Positions 51,359 through 61,220 are shown, numbered from the stretch's first letter. The stretch is 64,000 bases of DNA from Desulfovibrio sp. (GCF_009712225.1 NZ_WASP01000005.1:91136-155135), one strand, 5' to 3'. Numbers and translations: made by a program. The notes: a model not told the origin generated them from the sequence alone.

Positions 51359-51781
51359 CTAGCGGCGTATGACCATCAGAGCGGTGTCGGTGTTGCGCAG
51401 CACGCGTTCGGTCACAGAGCCCAGCAGCATGTCCTGCAGGCCGTCACGGCCATCGGTGAACATGATGATGAGGTCGGCATTTTCCTCATGGGCCACCCGG
51501 ATGATGGTCTCGGCAGGGGTGCCTTCGTCCACACGGCAGCGAACACGCTCGGCCGCCATGTTGGAATCGGCCATGACGCTGTTGAGCAGGGTCTGCCCCT
51601 TGGCCTTCTGTTCCGCAAGAAGCTCGGCATGGGCTTCGCCGCCCACGATCTGGGGCAGGGGTTCAAAAACGTGCAGTAAAACAATATCCCCGCTGGCGAG
51701 GCTATGGGCGTGGGTCAGGGCCGTTTTTGCGCGGGTCAGACCGTTTTTGCCACTTACGGGAATAAGAACTGTTTTGTACAT
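51359..51781 (-). CDS. UspA-family universal stress protein
   Basis: This 140-residue single-domain Usp has the N-terminal strand TVLIPVSGKNG and the ATP-binding pattern G-x2-G-x9-G-(S/T) in GRDGLQDMLLGSVTERV, so it is of the ATP-binding class. It is probably a stress-induced regulator of persistence or metabolism. AAGGAA lies seven bases before the ATG at 51781; the longer frame has no support. It is on the same strand as the 1689-residue protein gene and 43 bases after it. Confidence 0.92.
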   Translation of the reverse strand: MYKTVLIPVSGKNGLTRAKTALTHAHSLASGDIVLLHVFEPLPQIVGGEAHAELLAEQKAKGQTLLNSVMADSNMAAERVRCRVDEGTPAETIIRVAHEENADLIIMFTDGRDGLQDMLLGSVTERVLRNTDTALMVIRR

Positions 51782-51824
51782 GGTGTTCCTTGGGTCAGTT
51801 GTTGCGTGCGCTCCCTGGCTTGCT

Positions 51825-54800
51825 CTAGCGGCGCGGCGTAAGACCGATGCGGTTGCGCTCAACCGCCACGGCAAGCTCTGGCAAGAGGTCGCGCAGGGCG
51901 TTCATGTCGTTGGCCTTGGCAGCGCGCTCCACGCAACGTGCCATGCGAGCCAGCACGCGGAAGCCAAAGGCGTCCGATTCGGTGGCGATGCGGTTGGCCG
52001 CCTCGCCCACAACCGCGCAACGGCGGTTTTTAAAGCCCTGTTGGGCATCGTCCATGGCCGTGTCGAGACGGGCTACAAGCTGGGGAATTGTCTGGTCGGT
52101 TTCACGTGGCGCATTTGGAGCCACAAGGGCCGCAGGAGGCACGGAAGCGGGCGCGGCGGGCTGTGCTGACCCAACTGTTGAAGAGGCGGCAGAAGTCCTT
52201 TCTGGCGTCTTCATCGGTTCATATGCGGTTGCGTCGGCAACGGGTTGGGTCTTTTGCTCGGCCCTTTGCTCTGCCTGAGGCGCTGCGCTGTGGTCTGGAT
52301 GACGCAGGGCATCGGCCGCACCGGCAATAAAATTCATGATGGAATTGCCTTTGCCGCTGGTCTTGAGGGCCGTGGCGGCGCGGCGTGGTTCTGCCGCCGC
52401 GGGAGCTGCACCGGGCATGGATACCTGAGCAGACACTTGCTCGGCAATGGGGGGGGAAGCTGGGGCTGCATCCTGCATGGGCATGGCGGCGAGGTCAGCC
52501 ATAAGGTCGGGCCTGCCGCTGGCTGCTGCTTCCTTTTCGGTATCAGCGGGCCTGTCGCCAGCGCTGCCCAGAAGCTTGAGAATCAGCCTGCCAGTGGCGG
52601 TGCGGGGCATCTCCACCGGGCGGTTGCGGCGGTCATCGGCCTGAGCCTCTGCGGGCTGCTGGGCTGCGTCGGGTTCTTCCTGCCTGGCTGGCTTGGTCAT
52701 GGGCATGGGTTCGCCCACCCATTCACCGGGGTGCGCAAGACTGGGGCTCACGTAGGATTTTTTCTCCTGCCGTGTTGCTGCGTTCGCTGCGCTGGCTGGT
52801 GCAGAGCCCTGAGCGGAGCTCTGCCTGGCTGGCTGGGCCGGAGTTGTCATGCGCGCCGTGGGCACGGGGGTGCCAATAGGCATGGGTTCACCCACCCATT
52901 CTTCATGCAGGCTGTAGTTGTCCCATGCACCTCTGCCTGCGGGGGCGGGCACGTCAAAACCACTGCCTTTGGCACTGGCATTTTCGCTGTCAGTGTCCGC
53001 AATGCTATCTGCAAAGCTGGCTGCGCCATTAACCGGGGAAAGCGTGGCTTCACCAACCCTGTCGCTCATGGACTTGAGAGGCGTTATGGTCTGGGCGGCA
53101 AGCACCTCGGCGGCGAGCTCGGCCGTTGCTTCTGCTGGTTCGGCATAGGTGTCTTCGACTGGCAGGGATGCTTCAATAAATTCGGCAGGGGTTATACTTG
53201 CCCTGGCATCCACTGCGGGTGTGTCGAGCTGTGCAGCGTCGGACTGCACGGGTTCTGATTGTACCGGTTCAGTTTGCACGGGCTCGGCGTGGGCAGGTTC
53301 TGGCCATGCAAGCTGCTCAAATGCTTGTACCTTAGCCACCACGTCACCTGCATATATTTCTGTTGTAATTTCAGTATGTTCAGTAAGCATTTCGGTGGCA
53401 GCCGGTTGGTCTGGCGTTGCAGTATCTTCTGCGGACCAATGCGGACCTTCAAGGCCCGCTGAAGCCAGAAATTCGTCAGCCACAAATTCGCTTGACGCTG
53501 ATGCGGCAGGGGCTTCCTCAGCGGTCTGCGGTTCGGTCAGGATTTCTGACGGTGCTTCCTGTACTGATTCCGTCTTGGGTTCTGCCACTGCCTCTGTGAC
53601 AGCTTCGGGCCGTTCTTCGGGCTGGTTTTCAGAAGCCGCATCCGTCAGAGTTTCGGCCTGCATGTCCGGGGACTCGGCAGCGGGAGCCGGTGCCGTTTCC
53701 ATCTTGATGTCCGGCAGCGTGTCTGCCGCGTTGTCGGGTGCTGTTTCCGTCAACACCTCGGGCAATTCGGCTTCGGCTGCTTCCGTCATGGAGAGGGGCA
53801 GCTGGTCATCGTCGCCGGGCTTGCCTTCTTCGGGCAAAAGATCGGTCAGCTCAATGGGGGCCTGATCTTCTTCCTGCTGGGCCTCGTCCATGAGCGGCAA
53901 CAGCAGGCTGCCCTGATCGGCGGAATGGTGCACAGACAGCTTTTCCTGCGTGCCGAACGAGAGAGGCTCCTCGTAGGACAGGGGCAGCTGAAGATCAGAG
54001 ACGGGCGGGGTCGGGGCATGGTCGGACTGCGACAAATCACGTTGGGTCAGATCATGCTGCTCCACCGCGGGCAGCAGCGAGCCCTGTGCCGGCGCATCCT
54101 CTCCGAAAAGGTCGGGCAATCCGTTGGGCGTCAGTGCCTGCGCGGGCGCATCCACAGGGTGTTCCTGTGCCGCAGGGGGCAGATAGGAAGAGTCTGAGAG
54201 ATCAGAAAGATCAATAGGTTGTGATTCCGTAGCGGACTCAACCGAACTTGCGGCGTCAACCGTGCTGGCTTCGGCAATTGTAGATCCAGCTGCGGCAGCA
54301 GCCAGTGCCACTCCTGTCTGATCGGGCATTTCAGGCTCGGCAGCGGACACCGCCGGGGTTTCGCCCGTAGATGCGGCAGGGCTTCCACCCAAGAATCCGC
54401 CTTCGGTCAGCACTTCATTCAGGGTTGCCGCAAAGGCTTCGGCATCCACCGGATCAAGCAGGGCATGGGTGTAGCCTGTTTCGGCCAGTGCATCCCAGTT
54501 CTTGTCGTCCTTGGTGATGGCCAGAGCCTTGAACACGGAAAGACCCGTCTCCAGCGCCTCGGCCTCAAAACGGCCAAGAGCGTCGGCTTCGGCGGGGCCG
54601 TGATGCGGGTACTGCACCACAAGCATGAGTGCGGGGGCCTCGCGGTTGCACTGTAGGGCCTCGCGCATGCTGCGCGATTCTGTACTGTTGTAGCCCAGAT
54701 TGGCTATCATGTGGGCAAGGGCCTGACGGTCAACGGCGCTTTCGGCCACGACGGCAATGTGCGGGCCACGCGCCTGAGCGGCGGCCTTGTCGGATTCGCC

Positions 54801-56894
54801 AGCATTCTCAAGAGGCTTGAGGCGCAGGGTAAAGGCAATGGATGTTCCCTGCGGGCCGCACTCCACATTGAGGTAGCCATTGTTGGAACCGGCCAGTTCC
54901 CATGCGCGGGTGAGGGCCAGCGCGGATCTGTCGCGCGGCGGAATACCCGCGCCATTGTCGCTTACGGTAAAGAGCAGATGACCGGGGTCGGCTGTTTCGG
55001 GCACTCGTCGCACAGAAAGATGCACTGCGCCCCTCGAGGTGGCGCGCACGGCGCTTTCGAGCAGCAGGCTCAGGGTTTCGCGCAGGGCGCGGGCCTGCCC
55101 TTCATACATATGCCCAAGCAGGGGGGGCATGTACCACGCAAGGCCAATGCCCGCGTTTTCCGCCGCAGTGGTCACGGCATCGTGGGCTTCGCGCACAAGG
55201 TGCTGCAGATTGAAGGGCGAGCGCTGTTCGCCAACGCCGGTGTGTTCCTGCGTTTCGCCTGGATTGTCGAGAATCTTTGCCAGGTCGCCCGCGGCGTTGA
55301 TCATGTTTTCCGCATACTGGCGCACGGCGGGCGGCAGTGAACAATGTCCAAGGGCAGCGCCCTCGCGCATAAGTCGGTCGAGCGGCGGGCGCAGCAGGTT
55401 TTCCCACATGCCGGGGCTTACGCTGGCCGGGGCCGCACCCTGTCGGGATGCGCGCTGGGCGCGGGGCGCTGGTTCGGCATTGTCTGAAATATCTACGGGC
55501 AGGGCGGAAAAATCTGCGGCAGTCTTACCCGCCGCAGAGGGGGGCAGCAGGCGCAGGTTGGGGTCGTCCAGCGGAGCGTCAAGATTGATGGGGCCGTCGT
55601 TAAGGCCAGAGCTTACAAGGGCGGCGTCCAGCCCCGCGATGCTTCTTTTGGCAGCAGGTGAGGATTCGCGTTTTTTACCCTTGCCCGGTTCCGTGCCGCT
55701 GGTGTCAGCCCTGTCGTTGCCGGTCTGGGCCGCGTCGCGCGGCAGGCCGGTTCCGGCGATGAGCAGGGCGCTCAGGGCCGTGCCCCACAAGGGGGCAGAG
55801 GCCAGCAGGTTTGCCGCGTAGCCGTAATCAAGCCCCATGATGCCCGCCGCCACAAACAGGGGCGGCACAATGCAGCCCAGCAGAAAACGACGCGCGCCGC
55901 CAAGGCCCATGATGGCGCCGCCAAGGGCGCTCAGCGTAAAGATGGCGGTGCAGGCAGGCCAGAGGGAAAGAAAGCGTATGCTCCAGCCAAAGCCGGGCAA
56001 AAGCGGCAGCAGGGCCAGCGCTGCGCCAGGCAGCGAAAGCAGCACAAACTGCGCGTCAAGCAGGGGCGAGCGGCCCCGTGTGCGCATGAGATGACGGCCC
56101 ACGTGGGGCAAAAGCATGAGGGCCAGACCGGGCGCAAGCACGGCCACGGCCTGATTGAGCGTTATGTGCCCGGTGCCGTAAGCGGGCATGCCAAGCGTGC
56201 CCTGCAGCAGGGCCACTCCCACATACAGGGCTGTCCACACACGCCACTGGCCTCTTTCGGAAAGGCCGCGCAAAAGGCACAGCAGCATGACAACGCCAAG
56301 GGCTAGCAGGGCCGCGGTGCCAGAAAGGCTGCCCCAGTTGGTGGCTGCGTCCTGCGGGGTGCGCAGGGTGGGCGAAAACCAGATGCCCGGCAGACCGTCG
56401 AGGCGGATATAGCAGGTAATGGCTTCTGTTCCCGGTTCGGGCAACAGCAAAACATTACGGTGGGTTGGCAGAATTTCGCGCCATTCAATGCTGTCGGCAA
56501 CGGGGCTGGGCGCGGGCTGGTACAGAACGGGATCAGCGGGAACATCCGGTCCCATGTCGAGCAGCATGGCCTGCGAGCGGCCGCCAGCGGGCAGGGGGGC
56601 GAGGGTAAAGCGCAGCCACATCACCCCGGCAAGGCGGGGCAGGGCTTTGACGTTCAGCGGCTTGAACATCTGGCTGTTGGAGGGGGCCGCAGCCTCCTCC
56701 ACATCCATGGTTCCCGTAACGTCGATAAAGTATTGCAGGTCAGGCAGCAGCGACACGCTGGGCGCGCGCAGTACAGGCGGAATCGTGCCGCTGTGCGCTG
56801 TGGAAGGTGCGCCGAAACTTGCGCAGAAAATGCACAGAAACAGAGCGCACACGCGCAACACGGCACCTGAAATGCCGGAGAAAAAGACAATCAT
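51825..56894 (-). CDS. 1689-residue membrane protein with 7TMR-DISM, kinase-like, receiver-like and Hpt-like modules, all apparently lacking the phospho-acceptor
   Basis: Residues 1-35 are a signal sequence. 45-180 look like a DISM extracellular domain and about 190-385 hold seven membrane helices. 495-545 align with HisKA, but the H-box reads ENLLRPPL with Asn499 in place of His. 597-694 are a HATPase-like domain with G1 box DNGAGI but an altered N box (LLLESAVRAT). 711-830 look like a receiver whose Asp position is Val759. About 840-1590 is an Ala/Glu/Pro-rich low-complexity linker. 1592-1689 resemble Hpt, with Asn1634 in place of the His of AAHxLKG. It may sense and signal without phosphotransfer, or act as a scaffold. 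The ATG has GGCGGAA upstream; alignments are by eye. Confidence 0.85.
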   Translation of the reverse strand: MIVFFSGISGAVLRVCALFLCIFCASFGAPSTAHSGTIPPVLRAPSVSLLPDLQYFIDVTGTMDVEEAAAPSNSQMFKPLNVKALPRLAGVMWLRFTLAPLPAGGRSQAMLLDMGPDVPADPVLYQPAPSPVADSIEWREILPTHRNVLLLPEPGTEAITCYIRLDGLPGIWFSPTLRTPQDAATNWGSLSGTAALLALGVVMLLCLLRGLSERGQWRVWTALYVGVALLQGTLGMPAYGTGHITLNQAVAVLAPGLALMLLPHVGRHLMRTRGRSPLLDAQFVLLSLPGAALALLPLLPGFGWSIRFLSLWPACTAIFTLSALGGAIMGLGGARRFLLGCIVPPLFVAAGIMGLDYGYAANLLASAPLWGTALSALLIAGTGLPRDAAQTGNDRADTSGTEPGKGKKRESSPAAKRSIAGLDAALVSSGLNDGPINLDAPLDDPNLRLLPPSAAGKTAADFSALPVDISDNAEPAPRAQRASRQGAAPASVSPGMWENLLRPPLDRLMREGAALGHCSLPPAVRQYAENMINAAGDLAKILDNPGETQEHTGVGEQRSPFNLQHLVREAHDAVTTAAENAGIGLAWYMPPLLGHMYEGQARALRETLSLLLESAVRATSRGAVHLSVRRVPETADPGHLLFTVSDNGAGIPPRDRSALALTRAWELAGSNNGYLNVECGPQGTSIAFTLRLKPLENAGESDKAAAQARGPHIAVVAESAVDRQALAHMIANLGYNSTESRSMREALQCNREAPALMLVVQYPHHGPAEADALGRFEAEALETGLSVFKALAITKDDKNWDALAETGYTHALLDPVDAEAFAATLNEVLTEGGFLGGSPAASTGETPAVSAAEPEMPDQTGVALAAAAAGSTIAEASTVDAASSVESATESQPIDLSDLSDSSYLPPAAQEHPVDAPAQALTPNGLPDLFGEDAPAQGSLLPAVEQHDLTQRDLSQSDHAPTPPVSDLQLPLSYEEPLSFGTQEKLSVHHSADQGSLLLPLMDEAQQEEDQAPIELTDLLPEEGKPGDDDQLPLSMTEAAEAELPEVLTETAPDNAADTLPDIKMETAPAPAAESPDMQAETLTDAASENQPEERPEAVTEAVAEPKTESVQEAPSEILTEPQTAEEAPAASASSEFVADEFLASAGLEGPHWSAEDTATPDQPAATEMLTEHTEITTEIYAGDVVAKVQAFEQLAWPEPAHAEPVQTEPVQSEPVQSDAAQLDTPAVDARASITPAEFIEASLPVEDTYAEPAEATAELAAEVLAAQTITPLKSMSDRVGEATLSPVNGAASFADSIADTDSENASAKGSGFDVPAPAGRGAWDNYSLHEEWVGEPMPIGTPVPTARMTTPAQPARQSSAQGSAPASAANAATRQEKKSYVSPSLAHPGEWVGEPMPMTKPARQEEPDAAQQPAEAQADDRRNRPVEMPRTATGRLILKLLGSAGDRPADTEKEAAASGRPDLMADLAAMPMQDAAPASPPIAEQVSAQVSMPGAAPAAAEPRRAATALKTSGKGNSIMNFIAGAADALRHPDHSAAPQAEQRAEQKTQPVADATAYEPMKTPERTSAASSTVGSAQPAAPASVPPAALVAPNAPRETDQTIPQLVARLDTAMDDAQQGFKNRRCAVVGEAANRIATESDAFGFRVLARMARCVERAAKANDMNALRDLLPELAVAVERNRIGLTPRR

Positions 56895-57018
56895 GGTTGT
56901 TCCGCCTGTATGTTCGCCGGTATATCTATATGCTTCCCCCTTCAGGCACAGATGCGCCTCCGATTCCGCGGCAGGGGGCGGTTTGCCGTGTTGCGACAGA
57001 TTTGCGGCCAGCCGGTGG

Positions 57019-57774
57019 CTAGCGCAAATTCTTGATCACGTCCGAAACAGTCTGCCCGTCGGGGGCACGCGCGCCAGGGTTGACCGCCAGCAGGCGCAGC
57101 CATGCCTTCATGGCGTCGTCCTTGCGCTTGAGGTCAAAATAAAGCACCACGCCTTCGTTGAACATGGCGTTTTCGTGGCGGGGATTCACGCTGGAGGCGC
57201 GGCGAAAACTGGAGACAGCCTTGTCGAATTCGCCAAGCTCGCGGTACATGATGCCAAGATCGGTGAGCACGTCGGCATTGTCGGGGGCAATGGCAAGCGA
57301 ACGCTCGTAGGCGCTGGCAGCCTTGCGCGACTGGCCGGTGTCAAAATAAAGGTTGCCGAGCTCGGTCCAGTTTTGCGCGTTCTTGGGGTCAGCCAGAACG
57401 GTCTGCTCCATGGCCGCGATCTTGGCTACCAGTTCGGGCGGCATGGGGGGCTGGTTGTCCTGGCGGGGCTGGGCAGGAGCCTGAGCTCCCTGCTGTGCGG
57501 GGGCCGCGGCCTGCTGCGCAGGAGCCTGCTGGGCAGGTTCGGAGCCAAACATGGACGGCACAAGGCTGCCCACGTAAATGCCCAACACAAGAGCAAGGCC
57601 AATACCTACAAAAAAGACGCCTTTGCTCACTTTGCTGAGGCCTTTGTGCTGTTCGGTCTGCAAGGCGGCTTCAGAGGCAGCCTGCAAGGTTTGTGCGCTG
57701 GTGGATTTGGCATCGGCGGACTGGGCTGCCGATGTGGATTCTGCGGATTCTTTGGTGGGCTTCTGGCTTGCCAT
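57019..57774 (-). CDS. Membrane-anchored tetratricopeptide-repeat protein
   Basis: This 251-residue protein has a polar Ser/Ala/Gln-rich start, one membrane helix (about 53-73), a Gln/Ala/Pro-rich linker (about 78-112) and three TPR units: NAQNWTELGNLYFDTG, NADVLTDLGIMYRELG, and NAMFNEGVVLYFDLKRKDDAMKA. Such proteins act as scaffolds at the membrane. GAGGAA precedes the ATG. It is on the same strand as the giant kinase-like gene and 124 bases upstream of it, so a shared transcript is possible. Confidence 0.85.
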   Translation of the reverse strand: MASQKPTKESAESTSAAQSADAKSTSAQTLQAASEAALQTEQHKGLSKVSKGVFFVGIGLALVLGIYVGSLVPSMFGSEPAQQAPAQQAAAPAQQGAQAPAQPRQDNQPPMPPELVAKIAAMEQTVLADPKNAQNWTELGNLYFDTGQSRKAASAYERSLAIAPDNADVLTDLGIMYRELGEFDKAVSSFRRASSVNPRHENAMFNEGVVLYFDLKRKDDAMKAWLRLLAVNPGARAPDGQTVSDVIKNLR

Positions 57775-57877
57775 GTATTCCTCTTGGCTTGGAAAATATC
57801 TTTATCCGCCAGCCTACAACCGGAGGAAAAAAGAGGCAAGCCCGCAGCCTGGGCGCAACCGTACGGCTACGGCACTT

Positions 57878-59092
57878 TTACTGTGGCCGTCTGCCGTGGA
57901 CAAGGTGGTATACACCCACGCCGCACACAACAAGCGCGCTCAGGGCCATATACATGCCGCTGTACCCGGCCAGAGGGATGGCATGCCCGAAAACATAAGG
58001 GCCAAGTCCGATTCCGAGATCAAAAAAGATATAGAAGGTGGTGGTGGCCTGCGCATAGCGCGAGCGTGAAACCAGCGAGAGCGATACCGCCTGCCCCACA
58101 GACTGAAAGTTGGCAAAGCCTATGCCCAGCAGCACCCCGGCGCATAAAAGCATGGCCGTACTGTGCGCCTGCGAAAGCACAAACAGGGCCAGCGCAGTAA
58201 TCAGCAGGGCCGGATACATGACCACATGCTCGCCGCGTGTGTCAAAAAGGCGGCCGGTCTGTGGCCTGGTGAGCAGAGCCGCGCCCGCATAACACAGAAA
58301 AAATATGCTGGCCGCGCCCGTAAGGCCGTGCTCTGCGGCAAACGAAGGCAAAAAGGCCTGTATACAGCCGTAGCCAGGGCAGACAACAAGGGCCACCAGC
58401 GAAAAACGCACCACACGCGGGTCTATGTAGCTGTTCATGCTGAACACCGGGCGCAGGCGCAGGTGCATGGGCGGCAGGTTGCGCAAAAAAACAAAGATGC
58501 CCAGGCACAGCAGGCTGACAATGCCACTGAGCTGCATCAGTGTACGGTAGCCGTAGCTGAGGGAAAGGCTGATGCCCAGAAAGGGCCCGAGGGCCAGCGC
58601 CAATGCGGCGCTCATGGTAAAAAGACCTATGCCAAGGCCATGAAAGCGCACGGGAACCACATAGGCCACAATGGCCCCTGTGGCCGTGCCCGCCACACCC
58701 ACGCCAAACCCGGCCATAAAACGCTGGATAAATATCAGCGGCAGCGAGTGCGCAAACTCAAGGGCGCCAATGCTGGCCGCAAACAGCAGCAAACCCGCCA
58801 GCAGGCATAGTCTGCCGCCAATGGCCGACATCTGATTGCCGGTAACAAACCGGCCCGCAAGACAGCCGATAACCATGATGCCCGATGAAAACCCGGCTAC
58901 GCTCAGGCTGACCCCAAAGGTTTTTTGCACATGGGCAGTGCCGGTGACAAAGATAAGGTAATAATCTGTCATCAGCAGCAGGTTTATGCAGGTCACAACC
59001 AGAAAATTGCCACGGCAGATGGCGGCAAGCGACTCGCCAAAGCTGGCGCTGGCCTGCCGGGCTGTTTGCTTGCGGCATCTTTTTTGGGGCAT
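57878..59092 (-). CDS. Major facilitator superfamily transporter
   Basis: This 404-residue protein has about 12 predicted membrane helices with the MFS A-like loop GCLAGRFVTGNQ between helices 2 and 3 and a second half with LLTRPQTGRLFDTRGEH. It resembles drug or small-molecule efflux permeases. A MarR-family regulator gene is divergent 180 bases away, which is typical for efflux pumps under local control. Substrate is unknown. The N-terminus is Arg/Lys-rich; no strong ribosome binding site is seen. Confidence 0.92.
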   Translation of the reverse strand: MPQKRCRKQTARQASASFGESLAAICRGNFLVVTCINLLLMTDYYLIFVTGTAHVQKTFGVSLSVAGFSSGIMVIGCLAGRFVTGNQMSAIGGRLCLLAGLLLFAASIGALEFAHSLPLIFIQRFMAGFGVGVAGTATGAIVAYVVPVRFHGLGIGLFTMSAALALALGPFLGISLSLSYGYRTLMQLSGIVSLLCLGIFVFLRNLPPMHLRLRPVFSMNSYIDPRVVRFSLVALVVCPGYGCIQAFLPSFAAEHGLTGAASIFFLCYAGAALLTRPQTGRLFDTRGEHVVMYPALLITALALFVLSQAHSTAMLLCAGVLLGIGFANFQSVGQAVSLSLVSRSRYAQATTTFYIFFDLGIGLGPYVFGHAIPLAGYSGMYMALSALVVCGVGVYHLVHGRRPQ

Positions 59093-59158
59093 GGCTGGTC
59101 TCTTTTTTCTGAAAGAAAAAACCGTTGCGTCTGCAACATCAAATGCCTTTGGGTGAAC

Positions 59159-59185
59159 CCCTTGTCAAGGCAAGCAAGACAAGGG
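59159..59185. promoter_or_regulatory. Inverted repeat in the MFS-MarR divergent region
   Basis: CCCTTGTC and GACAAGGG are perfect 8-base arms around 11 bases, midway between the two divergent genes. It is a candidate operator for the MarR-family regulator. Confidence 0.4.
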
Positions 59186-59194
59186 TAGCTTTAT

Positions 59195-59212
59195 AACATA
59201 CCGGTACATGTT
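59195..59212. promoter_or_regulatory. Second dyad in the MFS-MarR region
   Basis: AACAT and ATGTT flank ACCGGTAC, whose core ACCGGT is itself palindromic. The size (18 bases) is typical of MarR operators. It overlaps TATAAC, a possible -10 of the MarR gene. Confidence 0.4.
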
Positions 59213-59272
59213 GCACTGTTTCTTCGGGGTCATTTTGCGCGGGAAGTCTTCAACCAGTTACAGGAACAAACC

Positions 59273-59719
59273 ATGAAACTCGCCTACAGGTGGATCACGC
59301 TGGCCAACAGGAACTACTTTCTGTACCTCAACAGGGCACTCGCGCCCTACGGCCTCAACAGCAGCCAGTACCAGTTCATCCTGAATCTCTTTCAGAATCC
59401 GGGTATCACCCAGGACAAGCTGCCCGAGCTTATCTGCATCAACAAAAGCAACGTGGCCCGCACCCTGGCGCAGCTTGAAAAAAAGGGACTTATCCGCCGC
59501 GAGGTCAATCAGGAAGACAAGCGCACGGCCACGGTTTTTCTTACAGAACGGGCTCACGATCTGTACCCGCAGATAATGGGCGTTATCCAGGTATGGGACG
59601 ACGCGGTGACCGAGGTTTTTTCTGATCAGGAAAAAGAAACCCTGCTTGATCTCATGCGGCGGCTGTCAGGGCGCGCGGCAGAGCTGCGCGACGCAACGCC
59701 CCATACCCTAAAAAAATAG
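59273..59719 (+). CDS. MarR-family transcriptional regulator
   Basis: This 148-residue protein has the MarR layout: N- and C-terminal dimerisation helices around a winged helix-turn-helix (about 42-100, with ITQDKLPELICINKSNVARTLAQLEKKGLIRR and the wing QEDKRTATVFLTE). AGGAA precedes the ATG. It is divergent from the MFS transporter gene and probably represses it until a ligand binds. Confidence 0.93.
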   Translation: MKLAYRWITLANRNYFLYLNRALAPYGLNSSQYQFILNLFQNPGITQDKLPELICINKSNVARTLAQLEKKGLIRREVNQEDKRTATVFLTERAHDLYPQIMGVIQVWDDAVTEVFSDQEKETLLDLMRRLSGRAAELRDATPHTLKK

Positions 59720-59816
59720 TGTGGTTTTCGGTAACTGCTTGTGCACCGTAACCTTTCCGGGATAGGGTGCGACATGGGCTTTTGCGCCCTGTCATGCGAT
59801 TTGCGGGAGGAGCGTC

Positions 59817-61220
59817 ATGCTCAGCGTTTTTGACCTTTTCAAAATTGGCATCGGGCCGTCCAGTTCCCACACCGTTGGCCCCATGGTGGCGGGCAAGGCC
59901 TTTGCGGGCGAGCTTGCCGTTCTGGGCATGCTGCCGTTTGTGCAGCGGGTAAAGATAGAGCTTTACGGGTCGCTGGCGCTAACCGGCGAGGGCCACGGCA
60001 CCATGGGCGCCGTGCTGGCCGGACTTGAGGGTGAAGAACCGCAGGAGGTGGACATCGCACAGATGGCCCGCCGTACCGCCGAGCTGCAAAATAATGCTGA
60101 TCTGGTGCTTATGTGCGCCTACACAATCCCGTTCGATTTCCAGCGCGATGTGTGCCAGCACAAGGGCATTTTTTTGCCGCGTCATTCCAATGCCATGACG
60201 CTTTCGGCCTATGATGCCGAGGGTCGGCAGATATACACCAAAAATTACTATTCCATCGGCGGCGGTTTTATCCGTACGGACGACGACTTTGACCGCCAGC
60301 GCGAGCTGTACGCCACGCCCCCCCATCCTTACGAAAAAGCCGCCGAACTGTTTGAAATCTGCGCGCGCGAAAACAAGACCATCGCGCAGATCGTGATGAC
60401 CAACGAGGTGTTCTGGCGTTCAGAGAGCGAGGTGAACGAGCGTATTACGGCCATAATGGACGTCATGCGCGAGGCAGTGGAACGCGGGTGCTACACCGAC
60501 GGCGTGCTGCCCGGCGGGTACAACGTGCGTCGCCGCGCGCCCAACCTGCTGCGCAAGGTCAGCGCCCTGCAGGCGGCGGGGCGGCGAGACCTGAGCCTGT
60601 GGCCCATGCTCTATGCCTTTGCCGTGGCAGAAGAAAACGCTTCCGGCGGGCGCATTGTCACGGCCCCCACCAACGGCGCGGCGGGTATAGTGCCAGCCGT
60701 TTTGCTCTATTATCTCAATTTTTACCCCCATGCCACGGACGAGGGCGCACGCGACTTTCTGCTCACTGCCGGGGCCATTGGCCTGTTTTACAAGCTCAAC
60801 GCGTCCATCTCGGGCGCAGAGGTGGGCTGCCAGGGCGAGGTGGGCGTGGCCTGCTCCATGGCTGCCGGGGCCTACTGCGCGGTTACGGGCGGCAACGTCA
60901 AACAGGTGGAGGTGGCGGCAGAGATCGGCATGGAGCACAACCTTGGCCTCACCTGCGACCCCGTGGGTGGTCTTGTGCAGATTCCCTGCATTGAGCGCAA
61001 CGGTGTTGCCGCAGAGCGCGCGGTAAACTGCGCCCAGCTTTCGCGGCTTGAGGACGGTCGCCAGCGCGTCATCTCGCTGGATGAGATCATTGAGGTCATG
61101 TACCACACCGGGCTGGACCTGCAATCGCGTTACAAGGAAACCTCGCTCGGCGGTCTGGCCGAGGCTGTGGCCAAGGGCATGGAACGTAAAAAAATGGCCT
61201 CTGACGCGGCTGGAAAATAA
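59817..61220 (+). CDS. sdaA: L-serine ammonia-lyase (L-serine dehydratase), single-chain Fe-S type
   Basis: This 467-residue enzyme converts L-serine to pyruvate and ammonia with a 4Fe-4S cluster. It contains both family parts in one chain: the N-terminal beta domain ([19 protein letters not shown]) and the alpha domain ([14 protein letters not shown]). Cysteines in [15 protein letters not shown] and VQIPCIERN are likely cluster ligands. GGGAGGAG lies upstream of the ATG. A strong terminator follows, so it is a single-gene unit. Confidence 0.96.
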   Translation: MLSVFDLFKIGIGPSSSHTVGPMVAGKAFAGELAVLGMLPFVQRVKIELYGSLALTGEGHGTMGAVLAGLEGEEPQEVDIAQMARRTAELQNNADLVLMCAYTIPFDFQRDVCQHKGIFLPRHSNAMTLSAYDAEGRQIYTKNYYSIGGGFIRTDDDFDRQRELYATPPHPYEKAAELFEICARENKTIAQIVMTNEVFWRSESEVNERITAIMDVMREAVERGCYTDGVLPGGYNVRRRAPNLLRKVSALQAAGRRDLSLWPMLYAFAVAEENASGGRIVTAPTNGAAGIVPAVLLYYLNFYPHATDEGARDFLLTAGAIGLFYKLNASISGAEVGCQGEVGVACSMAAGAYCAVTGGNVKQVEVAAEIGMEHNLGLTCDPVGGLVQIPCIERNGVAAERAVNCAQLSRLEDGRQRVISLDEIIEVMYHTGLDLQSRYKETSLGGLAEAVAKGMERKKMASDAAGK

